Assembly (NCBI GenBank): GCA_049840475.1
Contig: JASGKX010000003.1
Coordinates: 310,001-374,000 of the forward strand
DNA length: 64,000 bases
Source of the DNA: JBGVSA01 sp049840475
Lineage (GTDB): Bacteria; Pseudomonadota; Gammaproteobacteria; Burkholderiales; Rhodocyclaceae
Reading direction: 5' to 3'
The translations under genes were made by a program, and so were the position numbers. Positions 9,103 to 18,932 of the stretch are shown piece by piece; the stretch's first letter is position 1, and every line of letters starts with the position of its first letter. The notes beneath the pieces were generated by a model that worked only from the letters and a program-made list of their open reading frames with translations, had not been told where the DNA came from and did no database searches.

Positions 9103-10092
9103 TCAGCGGATCTGCATGATCTCGTTGAACTGCTTGATGGTCGCTTCCTTGGCGTTGATGATCTTCACGTAGTCGATCTTCATGGCGCGCGCCTGGGCTT
9201 CTTCCGCTGTGGGGATGCCCTTGACGGCCGCTTTGACGCCCTTGCGGACGGGTACGGTGCCTTCCTGCGCGATGATGTCCTGGCACTCGGCCGACAGCAG
9301 GAAGTCGACGAATTTCTGCGCGACAGGCAGATTCTTCGTGCCCTTGATGATGGCGACCGGACTCGGGATCACAAGCATCTCCGGCGGATACGCCAGCGCC
9401 ATCGTGGCGCCTTTCTCGATCTTGTCGCTGACGATGTAATCGACGCCAAGACTGCCCACCAGATCGCCCGATGCCGTGTCATCGACGACCTGTCCGGAGC
9501 CCTTGCCGACCTTCGCGCCGTTGGCCTTCAGCGATTTGATGTAGTCCCAGCCGAACGCATCCACAAGTAGTTGCACGCTCATGTATGACGTTCCGGAGAG
9601 CGCCGGGTTGGCAATGCCGAATGCGCCTTTGTAGGCGGGTCCGGCAATGTCCTTCCAGGTCTTGGGGGCCGTCTTGATGTAGCGGGTGTTGTAGGCGACG
9701 CCCAGGGTGCCCAGGCGCACGGCGGTGAAAGATCCGTCGAAATCGGGCAGCGGATTGACGACGTTCTTCAACTCGGGCGAGCTGTATTTTTCCAGCAGGC
9801 CTTCTGACTTCATGTGATAGAAGTCGGGCACCTCGCTGGTCCACAACAGATCGGTCATGATGCGGCCCGACTGGCGCTCGGTGGCGATCTTCGCCATCAG
9901 CTTGCCGGCGCCGGCGGATTGGTAATCGACCTTGATGCCGGGGTTCTTTTTGACGAAGGCGTCCTTGATCCTGCCAATGAGCGACTCCTTCATCGACGTG
10001 TAGATCATGAGTTCTTCTGCGGCGCTGGCTGCGCCCGCGAACGTACCGAGTGCCATGCCGCAGGCCAGTACGCACAGTGTTTTCTTGAACAT
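9103..10092 (-). CDS. Periplasmic substrate-binding protein of ABC importer
   Basis: 329 residues from MFKKTLCVLACGMALGTFAG, a classic signal peptide with cleavage after ASAA-like residues near 24. GAGGAG lies 8 bases upstream. The mature protein starts EELMIYTSMKESLIGRIKDAF and has the two-lobed fold of iron/2-aminoethylphosphonate/putrescine-type binding proteins (SBP family with YTS and GTLGVAYN blocks). Substrate cannot be assigned: the Tyr pair that binds Fe3+ in FbpA is not obvious, so phosphate-ester or phosphonate ligands are at least as likely, and the facing Pgt-like regulators point to a phosphorylated organic acid. First gene of the minus-strand operon. Confidence 0.85.
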   Translation of the reverse strand: MFKKTLCVLACGMALGTFAGAASAAEELMIYTSMKESLIGRIKDAFVKKNPGIKVDYQSAGAGKLMAKIATERQSGRIMTDLLWTSEVPDFYHMKSEGLLEKYSSPELKNVVNPLPDFDGSFTAVRLGTLGVAYNTRYIKTAPKTWKDIAGPAYKGAFGIANPALSGTSYMSVQLLVDAFGWDYIKSLKANGAKVGKGSGQVVDDTASGDLVGSLGVDYIVSDKIEKGATMALAYPPEMLVIPSPVAIIKGTKNLPVAQKFVDFLLSAECQDIIAQEGTVPVRKGVKAAVKGIPTAEEAQARAMKIDYVKIINAKEATIKQFNEIMQIR

Positions 10093-10534
10093 ACAGTTGT
10101 CTCCTCGTTGCTTGTCTGCCATCCGGGGGCTCGCTCTCGCGAACCTGCTCAAACCGTGATGCCGTGCGGCGCACGATGGGCGCGAGCCGCTTGCGCGGCA
10201 AATGGCCGTTTTGAGTCAGGCGTGACACAACCCGGAGACGGAGCGTGCGGATTTTGGGTCGCCCGCAACACGCACGAAATACCGCTGACCGTGGGCGTGG
10301 TCGCATTGGGTCAGTGGCATGCGCGGGTTGACGCTGCGCAATCGATTTGGTGGCTCGTGAATGTGTTGAGCCAAGTCAATCTGTTGCCGCGAATCTGAGT
10401 CGCGCGCGCCCGGCTCGGAGATATTGATGCCCGGAGAAGAGCCTCCGGAACGAGCATCGGATTCTGCGCGCAACGCCATGCCGATATCTCGTGACACGGA
10501 GGCCCCACGTGTGCGTCGGAGGAGCGCGGGGCAT
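10093..10534. promoter_or_regulatory. Divergent intergenic region between ABC importer and Pgt-like regulators
   Basis: 442 bases with no supported gene. It must contain the start sites for both the importer (leftward) and the sensor operon (rightward). I searched for a -24/-12 sigma-54 element (GG-N10-GC) in the expected orientation and found no convincing one. No Fur-box-like palindrome was seen either. Confidence 0.5.
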
Positions 10535-11782
10535 ATGCAGAGGAGTACATGGAGGCACAGGGCGCTGGTGTGCGTGGTGTTTGCGCTGTCAGCTGCGTCG
10601 TCGCGGGCCGAGCTTGTGATCGGTACGACGTTTTCACCATCGGCCACCGCACATCTCATCAGTGTGTGGGCGGCGCAGGACGGCAAGCCGGTACGCACGG
10701 TCAACCGCACCAGTGGCGCCTTGCTGCGCGCCATGCAGCAACCCGACGCCGAAGGAATCGACCTCATCCTGAGTTCGTCGCCCGTGTTGTTCCAGCAGAT
10801 GACTGCGGCTGGTGTGCTCGCCTTGAATCCGATTCCGCGCGTAGCGCAAAGTGAGCGTCTGTTGCCGGCTTTCCTACGCGAGACCACCACAGTGGTGGCC
10901 TTGTCGGGTTATGGCGTACTGAGCCACCGAGAACGTTTGCGACAGGCCGGTGTGTCGCTCCCGGCGACGTGGGACGCGCTGGCCGATCCGCGCCTGCGCG
11001 GGCTGGTGGTGATGAGCACTCCGTCCCGGTCCGACACCAACCTGCTGATGGTCGAGACCATTCTCCAGCAACGCGGCTGGTCCAAGGGGTGGGCGCTGCT
11101 GATGGCCATTGGCGGCAATCTGTTAACGATCTCATCGCGCAGCTTTGGCGTGTCGCATTACATCGAGACCGGCGTCGGCGCGGCAGGGCCGGTCATCGAC
11201 AACTATGCCAATGTGCTGATTCCTGCCAAGCCGCTGGCATTCCGCTATTTCCAGAATTTCACCAGTGCGCCGACTTACATTGCTATCTCGGCAGCCAGTC
11301 GCAACAAGGCCGAAGCCGAGCGTTTCATCACCTTTTTACTGAGCCAGAAAGGGCAAGAAGCATTTGCCGATGCGGCGACGGGTAAGTACCCCGTCACTCT
11401 GTTGCCCGCCACACATCCGTTGGCTGCGCAGCAGAAGCGTCTGTTGGCGCAGCCCTCGCTCGACTACGGGGTACTTTTCGCTCGCCAGCGGCTGGTGCAG
11501 GAACTCTTCGACCGAGCCATCACGTATCGCTTGATGCAGTTGCAGGACGACTGGCGTCAGCTCGACGAAGCAGAGGCCCGCACGGGCCGCGTGTTGTCCG
11601 ATGTGCGGGCGTTGCTGACGGCCGTTCCCGTCACCCCTGCGCAGGCGACGGACGCGAAGTATGTCGGCAGCTTCGCCGAAGAACACGGCGCCGGCGCACG
11701 CGAATCCGAGGTCGTCCGCTGGCTGGCCTTCTTCGAGCGGCAGCACAAGGCGGCCGTCGCGATCATGTCGTCCTTGCCATGA
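10535..11782 (+). CDS. PgtC-like periplasmic ligand-binding regulatory protein
   Basis: 415 residues from the ATG at 10535; GGAGGA lies about 12 bases upstream. Signal peptide (RALVCVVFALSAASSRA), then a binding-protein fold beginning ELVIGTTFSPSATAHL, with SSSPVLFQQM and a late YFQNFTSAPTYIAIS block. In Salmonella, PgtC detects phosphoglycerate in the periplasm and signals to the kinase PgtB, which activates PgtA. The gene order here (PgtC-like, kinase, regulator, overlapping by 4 and 20 bases) is the same. The C-terminal 110 residues are an extra helical segment that could contact the sensor domain. The regulated target is probably the divergent importer rather than a PgtP antiporter. Confidence 0.75.
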   Translation: MQRSTWRHRALVCVVFALSAASSRAELVIGTTFSPSATAHLISVWAAQDGKPVRTVNRTSGALLRAMQQPDAEGIDLILSSSPVLFQQMTAAGVLALNPIPRVAQSERLLPAFLRETTTVVALSGYGVLSHRERLRQAGVSLPATWDALADPRLRGLVVMSTPSRSDTNLLMVETILQQRGWSKGWALLMAIGGNLLTISSRSFGVSHYIETGVGAAGPVIDNYANVLIPAKPLAFRYFQNFTSAPTYIAISAASRNKAEAERFITFLLSQKGQEAFADAATGKYPVTLLPATHPLAAQQKRLLAQPSLDYGVLFARQRLVQELFDRAITYRLMQLQDDWRQLDEAEARTGRVLSDVRALLTAVPVTPAQATDAKYVGSFAEEHGAGARESEVVRWLAFFERQHKAAVAIMSSLP

Positions 11783-14163
11783 TCAGTCTGCGCCGCGTAT
11801 CGATCGTCACGCTGCTGCAGCGAGCCTTCCTGGCCAGCACAGCGTTCGACGGTCCTCGCCGGTGCGGCTGCGCTGTGGGCGTGGTATTCGCAGCGCGAGC
11901 AACTCGCCCTGACTTTGCGTGACCTCGTGCCGCGCATTGAATCTGCGCAGGCCCTGGAGCGCGCGCTGGACGCCTTGGCGAGCGACTTCAACCAGATCGT
12001 GCGGGAGAGCCCCGAAGCGCGTCAGAGCGGTACGCACAATGCGATCGTGTCGCACCTGTCAGGGATCGACGAGGCCGCCCGTCACGCGACCCCTCCATTG
12101 CAGCAGGCCGTATTGGCCCTGACTGCCGAAGCGCGTCAGCGGCTGGTGGAGCTGGAAGCCGCGCTGGATTCGGAACGGTCGGTCGAACAACATCTGCGCG
12201 AAACGACGCAGCGGATCAACTCGCTGAACGCTGACTTCAACGAAGAACTCGCTTCGTTGGCGCAGGACATCGGCTGGCAGGAGTGGACGCTGGTCGAAGC
12301 GGTGGCGCGCGGAGGGGAGTCAGGGCAACTGCGACGCAGCGAGCAGTCCTTGCGCGCGTTGCAACGCCAACGACAGTTGATCAATTCGGTGGCGCGCGTC
12401 GAAGCGCAGGTTGTCGAGGATCTGTTCCGCTTTCTGGCCGCGCGCACGGCGCAGGAGGTTGAACGCACACGTCGGTTACCTGACCGGCCTGCAGCGCATG
12501 CTGGACGCTCAGATCCGGCAGGTGTCGCCGTATCCCGGCATGGTGGGCGCCCAACAGATCGTTGCCCAACTCTCGGCGATCGGCACGGGGCCGTCGGCAT
12601 TGCCGGCACTGCTGAGCGAGCGCGATCGTTCACGCCTGGCGCTCAATGCGGCGATCGCGGCGCGTGACGATGTGCTGGGGCGCCTGCGCAGTCTGCTCGC
12701 GGCGGAGGTGGGCAGCGGGCGCGAACAACTCCAGCGCTTGAACACGCGGCTGTTGTCGATCACGCGCGCCAGCGGCGCACTGATTGTTGGCAGCATGGCC
12801 GCGTCGATCGTTTTTCTGCTGGTCATCAATCACTTCTACATCCGGCGTCGGCTATTGAGGCGCTTCAGCATGCTGGCGCAGGCGGCCTGGCGCTTGTCGC
12901 GCGGCGAACTGGATACGCCGGTGGCCGTCTTCGGGCGCGATGAACTGGGCCGTATCGCCAGCCTGTTGCGGCGCTTCGCGCGCATGGTCAAGCGAGTGGA
13001 GGAAAGCAATGCGCTCACGCTGATCGACGATACGGCGGCGGCACTCATTACGCTCGACGCAGAAGGACGGATCGAGTCGGTCAACGCTGCCGCACGTGCG
13101 CTGTTCGAGGCACATTCGCCCAGCCCCGTGGAGCTGGCCGAACTCATGCCGCAGCCGTGGCGCGCGTCGCTGCAATGCTCGTTGTCACCCATGAGCCCGT
13201 TGTGGCGCGACGGCGAGCAGCATCTGGAACTTCATCGTGACGGCCGACATTTTTCGGTCGTACTGCGGACTTCACCGCAGCGCAGACGCCATCGCGTGAT
13301 CATGACGATCGCCGACATCACGCCACAGGTGCAGGCCCGCCAGTGGCTGGAGCAGGAGGTCCAGCGTCAGACGCAATTGCTCAATGACCAGAATGCCCGT
13401 CTCGTCGAAGAAGTCGGCGAGCGCATCGCGGCGGAAGCGAGCCTTCGCCAGACGCAGGACGAACTGGTGCAGAGCGCGAAGCTGGCGGTTGTCGGGCAGA
13501 CCATGACCACGCTCGCGCACGAGCTGAACCAGCCGCTCAACGCTTTGCGCGCCTACCTGTACACCGCTACGCGGGCACTCAACGCGGGCGACGTCGAACG
13601 CGTTGCCCCCTACCACGGACGCATGCAGCAACTGATTGAACGCACTGCGTTGATCATTCGTCGTCTGCGCGATTTTACGCGACGTATTGACCAGTCATCG
13701 ACGCTGGTGGCCGTCGACGCGCGCCAGTGTGCGCTCGACGCATGGTCGCTACTGTCGATTCAATACGCTGAGCCCATCGATGCGCTGGCGCTGCCGCCCG
13801 TGCCTGTCATGGTGCAGGCCGATTCCGTGCGCTTGCAGCAGGTGTTCGTCAACCTGCTTGCCAATGCCATGCAGGCCGGCACGCCAGCGTCGCTCCGCGT
13901 GAGCGTGACCGCGCAGCAGTGCGATGGCCGTTGCGTCATCGAACTGGCCGACAACGGACCGGGCTGGTCTCCGGCACTGCACGGTCGCTTGCTGCAACCT
14001 TTCGCGACAGGCAAGGAGGTCGGCCTGGGGCTGGGGCTCTCGGTGTGCCGGTCGATCATGGAAGCCTTTGGCGGAGAACTGCGCATTGCGTTCAACGACG
14101 GCCGGCGGCGCGTTGGTGATACTGGAACTATGGGGTGTGCAAGATGCAGAGGCTGGGCTCTGA
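11779..14163 (+). pseudogene. PgtB-like sensor histidine kinase, three +1 frameshifts
   Basis: Starts ATGA-overlapped with the previous stop (MISLRRVSIVTLLQRAFLAS). The frame changes near 11843, near 12468 and near 14110; each change equals one extra base, so together they preserve total length (795 codons). Reassembled, it has an N-terminal membrane helix, a long helical periplasmic domain, a second helix (about 12775-12840, GSMAASIVFLLVINHFYI), HAMP, a PAS-like segment, the phosphoacceptor His in TTLAHELNQPLNALR and an ATP lid with ADNGPGWS and GLGLGLSVCRSI. As read, only fragments can be made. Either the gene is decaying or the sequence contains errors; the neighbouring sensor and regulator are intact. 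Confidence 0.75.
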
Positions 14164-15394
14164 CGAAAACGTACTGCTCATCGACGACGACGCCGATGTG
14201 CTGGATGCTTATCGTGACATGCTGGCGACTGAGGGCTTTCGCGTGCGCGCCGTGGCCGACGCGCTCGGCGTGCTCGAACTGGTGCCGGTCGATTGGGAAG
14301 GCATCGTGATCACCGATATCTTCATGCCCGGCCAATCCGGCATGAACCTGCTCGACGATCTGCTTCGGCAGGACGCACAGCTACCGGTGCTGCTTTTTAC
14401 CGGCCATGGAGGTGTCCCCATGGCAATCGATGCGGTGCGCCGGGGCGCCTTCGATTTTCTTGAAAAGCCCGTCGACCCTGCTCATCTGCTCGCACGCGCA
14501 CATGAAGCGCTGCGCGTGCGACGCGGCGTCGTTGAACGCCGTCGCTGGCAGCGGGGCATTTTGAACCGGCACATCATCGGTCGCGGACGATGGGTCGAGC
14601 GCCTGCGCGTGACGCTACGGCAACTGGCCGAGACGGACCTGCCGTTGTTCTTCCATGGAGAGTCGGGCACTGGCCGTTCGACGGCAGCGCGCTACGTCCA
14701 CCAGATCAGCAGTCGCAAAGACAGCCCGCTGGTCACACTCAATGCCGCACGCCAGAGTCTGGACGAACTCATTGCGGCGGTTGGCGCGTCAGCGGGCGGG
14801 ACACTCATGCTGCGTAACTGCGACCACCTCGACGACGAGGCTCAGAGCAGGCTCGTGCAGGTGCTGGAAGATGTGTCCGGGCAGGTCCGGCTTATCGCAA
14901 CCGGGCAAAAATCGGCATCTGCGCTGGCGGCCGAGGGGCGGATGTTGCCGTCACTGTATGGCCTGTTCAGTCTCACGCAGGTGGAGTTCATCCCGCTGCG
15001 CGAACGCTCCATGGACATTGCCGATCTGTTCGATCACTACCTTGCCCGAGCCTGCCTGCGCCTTGGGCGGCCGCAGCCGCGCCTGAAGCCCGACATGTTG
15101 CGGCGGCTGACTCATCATCCCTGGCCGGGCAACATCCATGAGCTGGCGCACGCGGCTGAACTCTGCGCGGTGGGCTTTCAGGCATTCGCCGCCAAGGCCG
15201 GCGAGCAGCCCGTGGCGGACCCCCGTTCGCTCGACGAGCGGCTGGACGATTTCGAACGCACGGTGCTGGCCGAAGCGCTCAAAGCCTTCGACGGTCGCAT
15301 CAACGAGGTTGCCGAATACCTCAAGGTGCCGCGCAAGAAGCTCTATCTGCGGATGAAGAAATACGGGCTGGACAAGAGCGAATACCGCATGTGA
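14144..15394 (+). CDS. PgtA-like response regulator, NtrC family without GAFTGA
   Basis: 416 residues. Receiver first: acidic cluster LLIDDDADV, phosphoacceptor Asp in VITDIFMPGQSG, Lys in FLEKPVDPAH. The AAA+ domain has a Walker A-like GESGTGRST but the sigma-54 contact loop GAFTGA and the surrounding 40 or so residues are absent, and Walker B reads TLMLRNCDHLD. A Fis-type HTH (FERTVLAEALKAFDGRINEV, then KVPRKKLYLRMKKYG) closes the protein. PgtA and some DctD relatives show the same erosion. Such proteins are unlikely to open sigma-54 promoters and may work with sigma-70 RNA polymerase. The start overlaps the kinase end by 20 bases. Confidence 0.8.
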   Translation: MQRLGSDENVLLIDDDADVLDAYRDMLATEGFRVRAVADALGVLELVPVDWEGIVITDIFMPGQSGMNLLDDLLRQDAQLPVLLFTGHGGVPMAIDAVRRGAFDFLEKPVDPAHLLARAHEALRVRRGVVERRRWQRGILNRHIIGRGRWVERLRVTLRQLAETDLPLFFHGESGTGRSTAARYVHQISSRKDSPLVTLNAARQSLDELIAAVGASAGGTLMLRNCDHLDDEAQSRLVQVLEDVSGQVRLIATGQKSASALAAEGRMLPSLYGLFSLTQVEFIPLRERSMDIADLFDHYLARACLRLGRPQPRLKPDMLRRLTHHPWPGNIHELAHAAELCAVGFQAFAAKAGEQPVADPRSLDERLDDFERTVLAEALKAFDGRINEVAEYLKVPRKKLYLRMKKYGLDKSEYRM

Positions 15395-15500
15395 GGGCGC
15401 GAGTACCGTGGTGGTGGGCGCCATTTGCCCGGCAGCCCTGCCGAGCCGGGCGCGCTCTGCCATAATGCGACCCTCGAACGAACTGCCGCTGTCGTAGCCC

Positions 15501-17903
15501 ATGCAGACGCCCCACGATCACAATCCAGACAACGAGCCCGACCTGTTCGGGCAAGACGAAGAGACGGCCGTAGCCGTCGCCGCCGAGCCGAGCGAACCGC
15601 CGCCGCCCGATCAACCGCCCTCGCTGGCCGAACTGCCCGACGATCACCTGCCGATCGCCGCCTTTGCCGAGCGCGCCTACCTTGCGTACGCCATGAGCGT
15701 GGTGCGCGGGCGCGCGTTGCCGCAGGTGGAAGACGGCATGAAGCCGGTGCAGCGCCGCATTCTGTTCGCCATGAACGAGATGCGCCTGGCGCCCAACGCC
15801 AAGCCGGTGAAGTCCGCCCGCGTGGTGGGTGACGTGATCGGCAAGCTGCACCCGCACGGCGACCAGTCGGTGTACGACGCGGCCGTGCGCATGGCGCAGG
15901 ATTTTTCGCTGCGTTATCCGCTCATCGACGGGCAGGGCAACTTTGGCTCGCGTGACGGCGACGGTGCGGCAGCGATGCGCTACACCGAAATGCGCCTGAC
16001 GCCGATTGCCGAATTGCTGTTGTCGGAAATCGACATGGGCACGGTCGACTTCGTGCCCAACTACGACGGCGCTTTCGACGAACCCCGGCTGTTCCCCGCG
16101 CGCCTGCCGATGCTGCTGCTCAATGGTGCTTCGGGCATCGCGGTGGGCATGGCCACCGAATGCGTGCCGCACAACCTGCGCGAAGTCGCCGCCGCCGCCA
16201 CGCTGCTGATCAAAAAGCCCGACTCCTCGCTCGACGATATTCGTGCGCTGTTGCCGGGGCCGGACTTCCCCGGTGGCGGTCAGATCATTTCGCCGGACCA
16301 CGTATTGCGCGACGCCTATGAGTGTGGGCGCGGTTCGGTTCGCATGCGTGCGCGCTGGCGCGTGGAACAGCTCGCACGCGGCGCGTGGCGCATCATCGTG
16401 TCGGAGTTGCCGCACGGCGTGTCGGCGGCCAAGGTGCTGTCCGAGATCGAAGCGGTTACCAATCCTCAGCCCAAGACGGGCAAGAAAGAAATCACGCAGG
16501 ACGAGAAGAACGCCAAGGCGCTCGTGTTGAGTGTGCTGGACGCGGCTCGCGACGAATCGTCCGACAAGGAACCCGTGCGCCTGGTGCTGGAGCCCAAGAC
16601 GCGCACGCAGGAGGCCGACGAGCTCATGCGCGTGCTGCTTGCGCACACCAGTCTGGAGTCGTCGGTGCCGCTCAACTTCACCGTGGTCGGCCGCGATGGT
16701 CGCCCGGGGCAGAAGGGCATCAGGACGCTGCTGCTGGAGTGGATCGATTTCCGTTACGTCACCGTCGAGCGTCGCACACGGCATCGGCTGGGGCAGGTGG
16801 ATCGCCGCATTCACATCCTCGAAGGTCGCCAGGCCGCGTGGCTGCACATCGATGAGGTCATCAAGGTCATCCGCGAGTCGGACGAGCCCAAGTCCGAACT
16901 GATGGCGCGCTTCGAGCTGTCGGAGATGCAGGCCGAGGACATCCTCGAAATCCGCCTGCGCCAGTTGGCCAAGCTCGAATACCTGCAGATCGAGAAGGAA
17001 CTGACGGGCCTGCGCGAAGAACGCGCCACGTTGCTGGATCTCCTTGAAAACCGTAACGCGATGACGCGCCTGATCCTCAAGGAGATCGCCGAGGACACCA
17101 AGAAGTACGGCGATGATCGTCGCACGCTGATCGAAGCCGCTGCCGCGATCGTGCTGACCGAAGCGCCGGTGATCGACGAGCCCGTGACGGTGATCCTGTC
17201 GAAGAACGGCTGGATCCGCACGCGCCAGGGGCACGGTGTCGATCCGCAGAGCCTCACGTACAAGAGTGGCGACGCGGGGTTTGCCGTGATCGAAACGCGC
17301 ACTGCGTGGCCGCTGATCCTTCTCGATACGCTGGGGCGTGCGTATTCGATCCGCATTACCGATCTGCCCGGCGGGCGCGGGGACGGTGTGCCGGTGACCA
17401 CGCTCATCGAACTGCAAAGCGGCGCACGCGTCGCCGTGGCGATGTCGGATGATCCGGAGTCTTCGTACTTCTTCGCCGGCAGCGGCAGTTATGGCTTCAT
17501 CACGCAGTTGTCCGAACTGGTCAGCCGCCAGCGCGCGGGCAAGGCGTTCATGACGATGGAAGAGGGCGAATCGGTGCTGGTGCCCGCGCGCGCGGAAGGC
17601 GAATGGCTGGCCGCGCTGTCCGCCAATGGTCGCCTGCTGTACTTCCCGCGTGCCGAAATGAAGATCATGCCGCGCGGTCGCGGGATGATCGTCATGGGGC
17701 TGGACGAGAAGGAAGAACTTGTCGCCGTGGCCTGCCCGCCGAGCGACGAACTGATCGTGCAGGGCACTGGCGTGCGCGGCGGCAAGCCGATCGAGTTCAC
17801 GCTCAAGGGCGCTGCGCTCGAAGCCTGCCGTGGCAAACGTGCCCGCAAGGGGGGCGCCTTGCCGCAGAAGCTCAAGCCGACGGCGTTGCTGCCGGCCAAG
17901 TGA
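15501..17903 (+). CDS. parC: DNA topoisomerase IV subunit A
   Basis: 800 residues. The N-terminal 60 residues are acidic and Pro-rich and not conserved in the family. Breakage-reunion core: YAMSVVRGRALPQVEDGMKP, then the quinolone-resistance region VIGKLHPHGDQSVYDA with the usual helix positions, and the catalytic Tyr in AAMRYTEMRL. The C-terminal domain lacks a GyrA box (QRRGGKG), which separates ParC from GyrA. It partners the ParE at 2198-4165, from which it is separated by about 11 kb of transport and regulatory genes. Confidence 0.93.
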   Translation: MQTPHDHNPDNEPDLFGQDEETAVAVAAEPSEPPPPDQPPSLAELPDDHLPIAAFAERAYLAYAMSVVRGRALPQVEDGMKPVQRRILFAMNEMRLAPNAKPVKSARVVGDVIGKLHPHGDQSVYDAAVRMAQDFSLRYPLIDGQGNFGSRDGDGAAAMRYTEMRLTPIAELLLSEIDMGTVDFVPNYDGAFDEPRLFPARLPMLLLNGASGIAVGMATECVPHNLREVAAAATLLIKKPDSSLDDIRALLPGPDFPGGGQIISPDHVLRDAYECGRGSVRMRARWRVEQLARGAWRIIVSELPHGVSAAKVLSEIEAVTNPQPKTGKKEITQDEKNAKALVLSVLDAARDESSDKEPVRLVLEPKTRTQEADELMRVLLAHTSLESSVPLNFTVVGRDGRPGQKGIRTLLLEWIDFRYVTVERRTRHRLGQVDRRIHILEGRQAAWLHIDEVIKVIRESDEPKSELMARFELSEMQAEDILEIRLRQLAKLEYLQIEKELTGLREERATLLDLLENRNAMTRLILKEIAEDTKKYGDDRRTLIEAAAAIVLTEAPVIDEPVTVILSKNGWIRTRQGHGVDPQSLTYKSGDAGFAVIETRTAWPLILLDTLGRAYSIRITDLPGGRGDGVPVTTLIELQSGARVAVAMSDDPESSYFFAGSGSYGFITQLSELVSRQRAGKAFMTMEEGESVLVPARAEGEWLAALSANGRLLYFPRAEMKIMPRGRGMIVMGLDEKEELVAVACPPSDELIVQGTGVRGGKPIEFTLKGAALEACRGKRARKGGALPQKLKPTALLPAK

Positions 17904-17995
17904 AACAGGTGATCGGCGCGGGTAAAACGTTGTGTAAATCCACGCCGATCTGATCCGGTCGACAAGGCAGCGCGACTGGAGCCGATACCATCCGG

Positions 17996-18020
17996 ACGCG
18001 GCAGCGATGCCGCGTTTTTC
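17996..18020 (+). terminator. Rho-independent terminator after parC
   Basis: Stem ACGCGGCA / TGCCGCGT (17996-18003 and 18008-18015) with a GCGA tetraloop and a TTTTTCTTTT tail. It lies 93 bases after the parC stop and just before the phnA-like gene. Confidence 0.8.
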
Positions 18021-18040
18021 TTTTGATAAGGCTCTCCAAC

Positions 18041-18376
18041 ATGTCCCAGATTCCCCCGTGCCCCATCTGCGCGATGGAAAACACCTACCCGGATGGCGAT
18101 AACTATGTGTGCGCCGACTGTGGTCACGAATGGTCGTCGCAAGAGGTGGCAGCGGCAGAAGCCGAAGACGTCGTACGCGATGCCAACGGCACCGTTCTCA
18201 ACAATGGTGATGCCGTGGTGCTGATCAAGGATCTCAAGGTGAAAGGCTCGTCGATCACCCTCAAGCAGGGCACCAAGATCAAGAGCATCCGCCTTGTCGG
18301 CGGCGATCACGAGGTCGACTGCAAGACCGACTCAGGCGCCTTCATGCTCAAGGCGTGCTTTTTGAAAAAGGTCTGA
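18041..18376 (+). CDS. phnA: PhnA/YjdM-family zinc-ribbon protein
   Basis: 111 residues from MSQIPPCPICAMENT. A zinc ribbon with two Cys pairs (CPIC near residue 7 and CADC near 27) is followed by the PhnA domain: VVRDANGTVLNNGDAVVLIK and a KVKGSSITLKQGTKIKSIRL strand block. The family was named for phosphonate utilisation, but the YjdM-type members are of unsettled function; no other phn gene is nearby. Start chosen at the second ATG, which gives the conserved family N-terminus. Confidence 0.85.
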   Translation: MSQIPPCPICAMENTYPDGDNYVCADCGHEWSSQEVAAAEAEDVVRDANGTVLNNGDAVVLIKDLKVKGSSITLKQGTKIKSIRLVGGDHEVDCKTDSGAFMLKACFLKKV

Positions 18377-18421
18377 TATCTGCAATGCGGGCCGTGGCGG
18401 CCCGCACATGCGGCTGCGAAC

Positions 18422-18838
18422 TCAGGCCGGTTCGAGGCCGATCATCCAGCCGACGCCGAACTTGTCTTCGACCATGCCGAAGCACGGCGACCAGAACGTC
18501 TTGTTCATCGGCATCTTCACTGTGCCGCCTTCGCTGAGCGCCGCGAACATCTGGCGCGCCTGCTGTTCGTTGTCGGCGGAGATCGACAATGAGAATCCCT
18601 TGAATGCCAGCTCGCCTGCCACGCAGCCATCGCTCGCCATGATGAGCGAATCGCCGATCGTGAAGGCCGAGTGCATCACCTTCTTTTCGCTGCCGGGCGG
18701 CAGCATGCCGGGCGGCGGCGCTTCGGGCGCTTCGTCGTAGCGCATCTTCATCGTCACCTTGGCGCCGAGCGCCTTGGTGTAGAAGTCCAGCGCTTCTTCG
18801 CAGCGGCCTTCGAGGAACAGGTACGGTTGAACGATCAT
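18422..18838 (-). CDS. VOC-family protein (PhnB/glyoxalase-like)
   Basis: 138 residues. Vicinal-oxygen-chelate fold of the PhnB type: MIVQPYLFLEGRCEEALDFY opening, FTIGDSLIMASD and a closing WSPCFGMVEDKFGVGWMIGL. Function in this subfamily is unknown; some act as dioxygenase or resistance-type binders. It is the last gene of the SRPBCC cluster (95 bases after the preceding gene), so it probably shares the ArsR-controlled transcript. VOC and AHSA1 genes are often paired. Confidence 0.85.
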   Translation of the reverse strand: MIVQPYLFLEGRCEEALDFYTKALGAKVTMKMRYDEAPEAPPPGMLPPGSEKKVMHSAFTIGDSLIMASDGCVAGELAFKGFSLSISADNEQQARQMFAALSEGGTVKMPMNKTFWSPCFGMVEDKFGVGWMIGLEPA

Positions 18839-18932
18839 GGTGAGTCCTTTCGCGTACAGGATGAAGGTGCCGCGCCCGCCAGTCTGACGACGGGAGCGCG
18901 GCGGGGTGGGGCGTGCAAGTGCGTGTGTCGAC

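Noticed and set aside
10093..10534. Sigma-54 promoter for the Pgt-like operon or importer
   Set aside because: Partial TGGC elements exist but none has GG and GC 10 bases apart in the right direction.
15321..17417. 698-codon minus-strand frame opposite parC
   Set aside because: Shadow of parC with no conserved motif; length is due to lack of antisense stops in GC-rich DNA.
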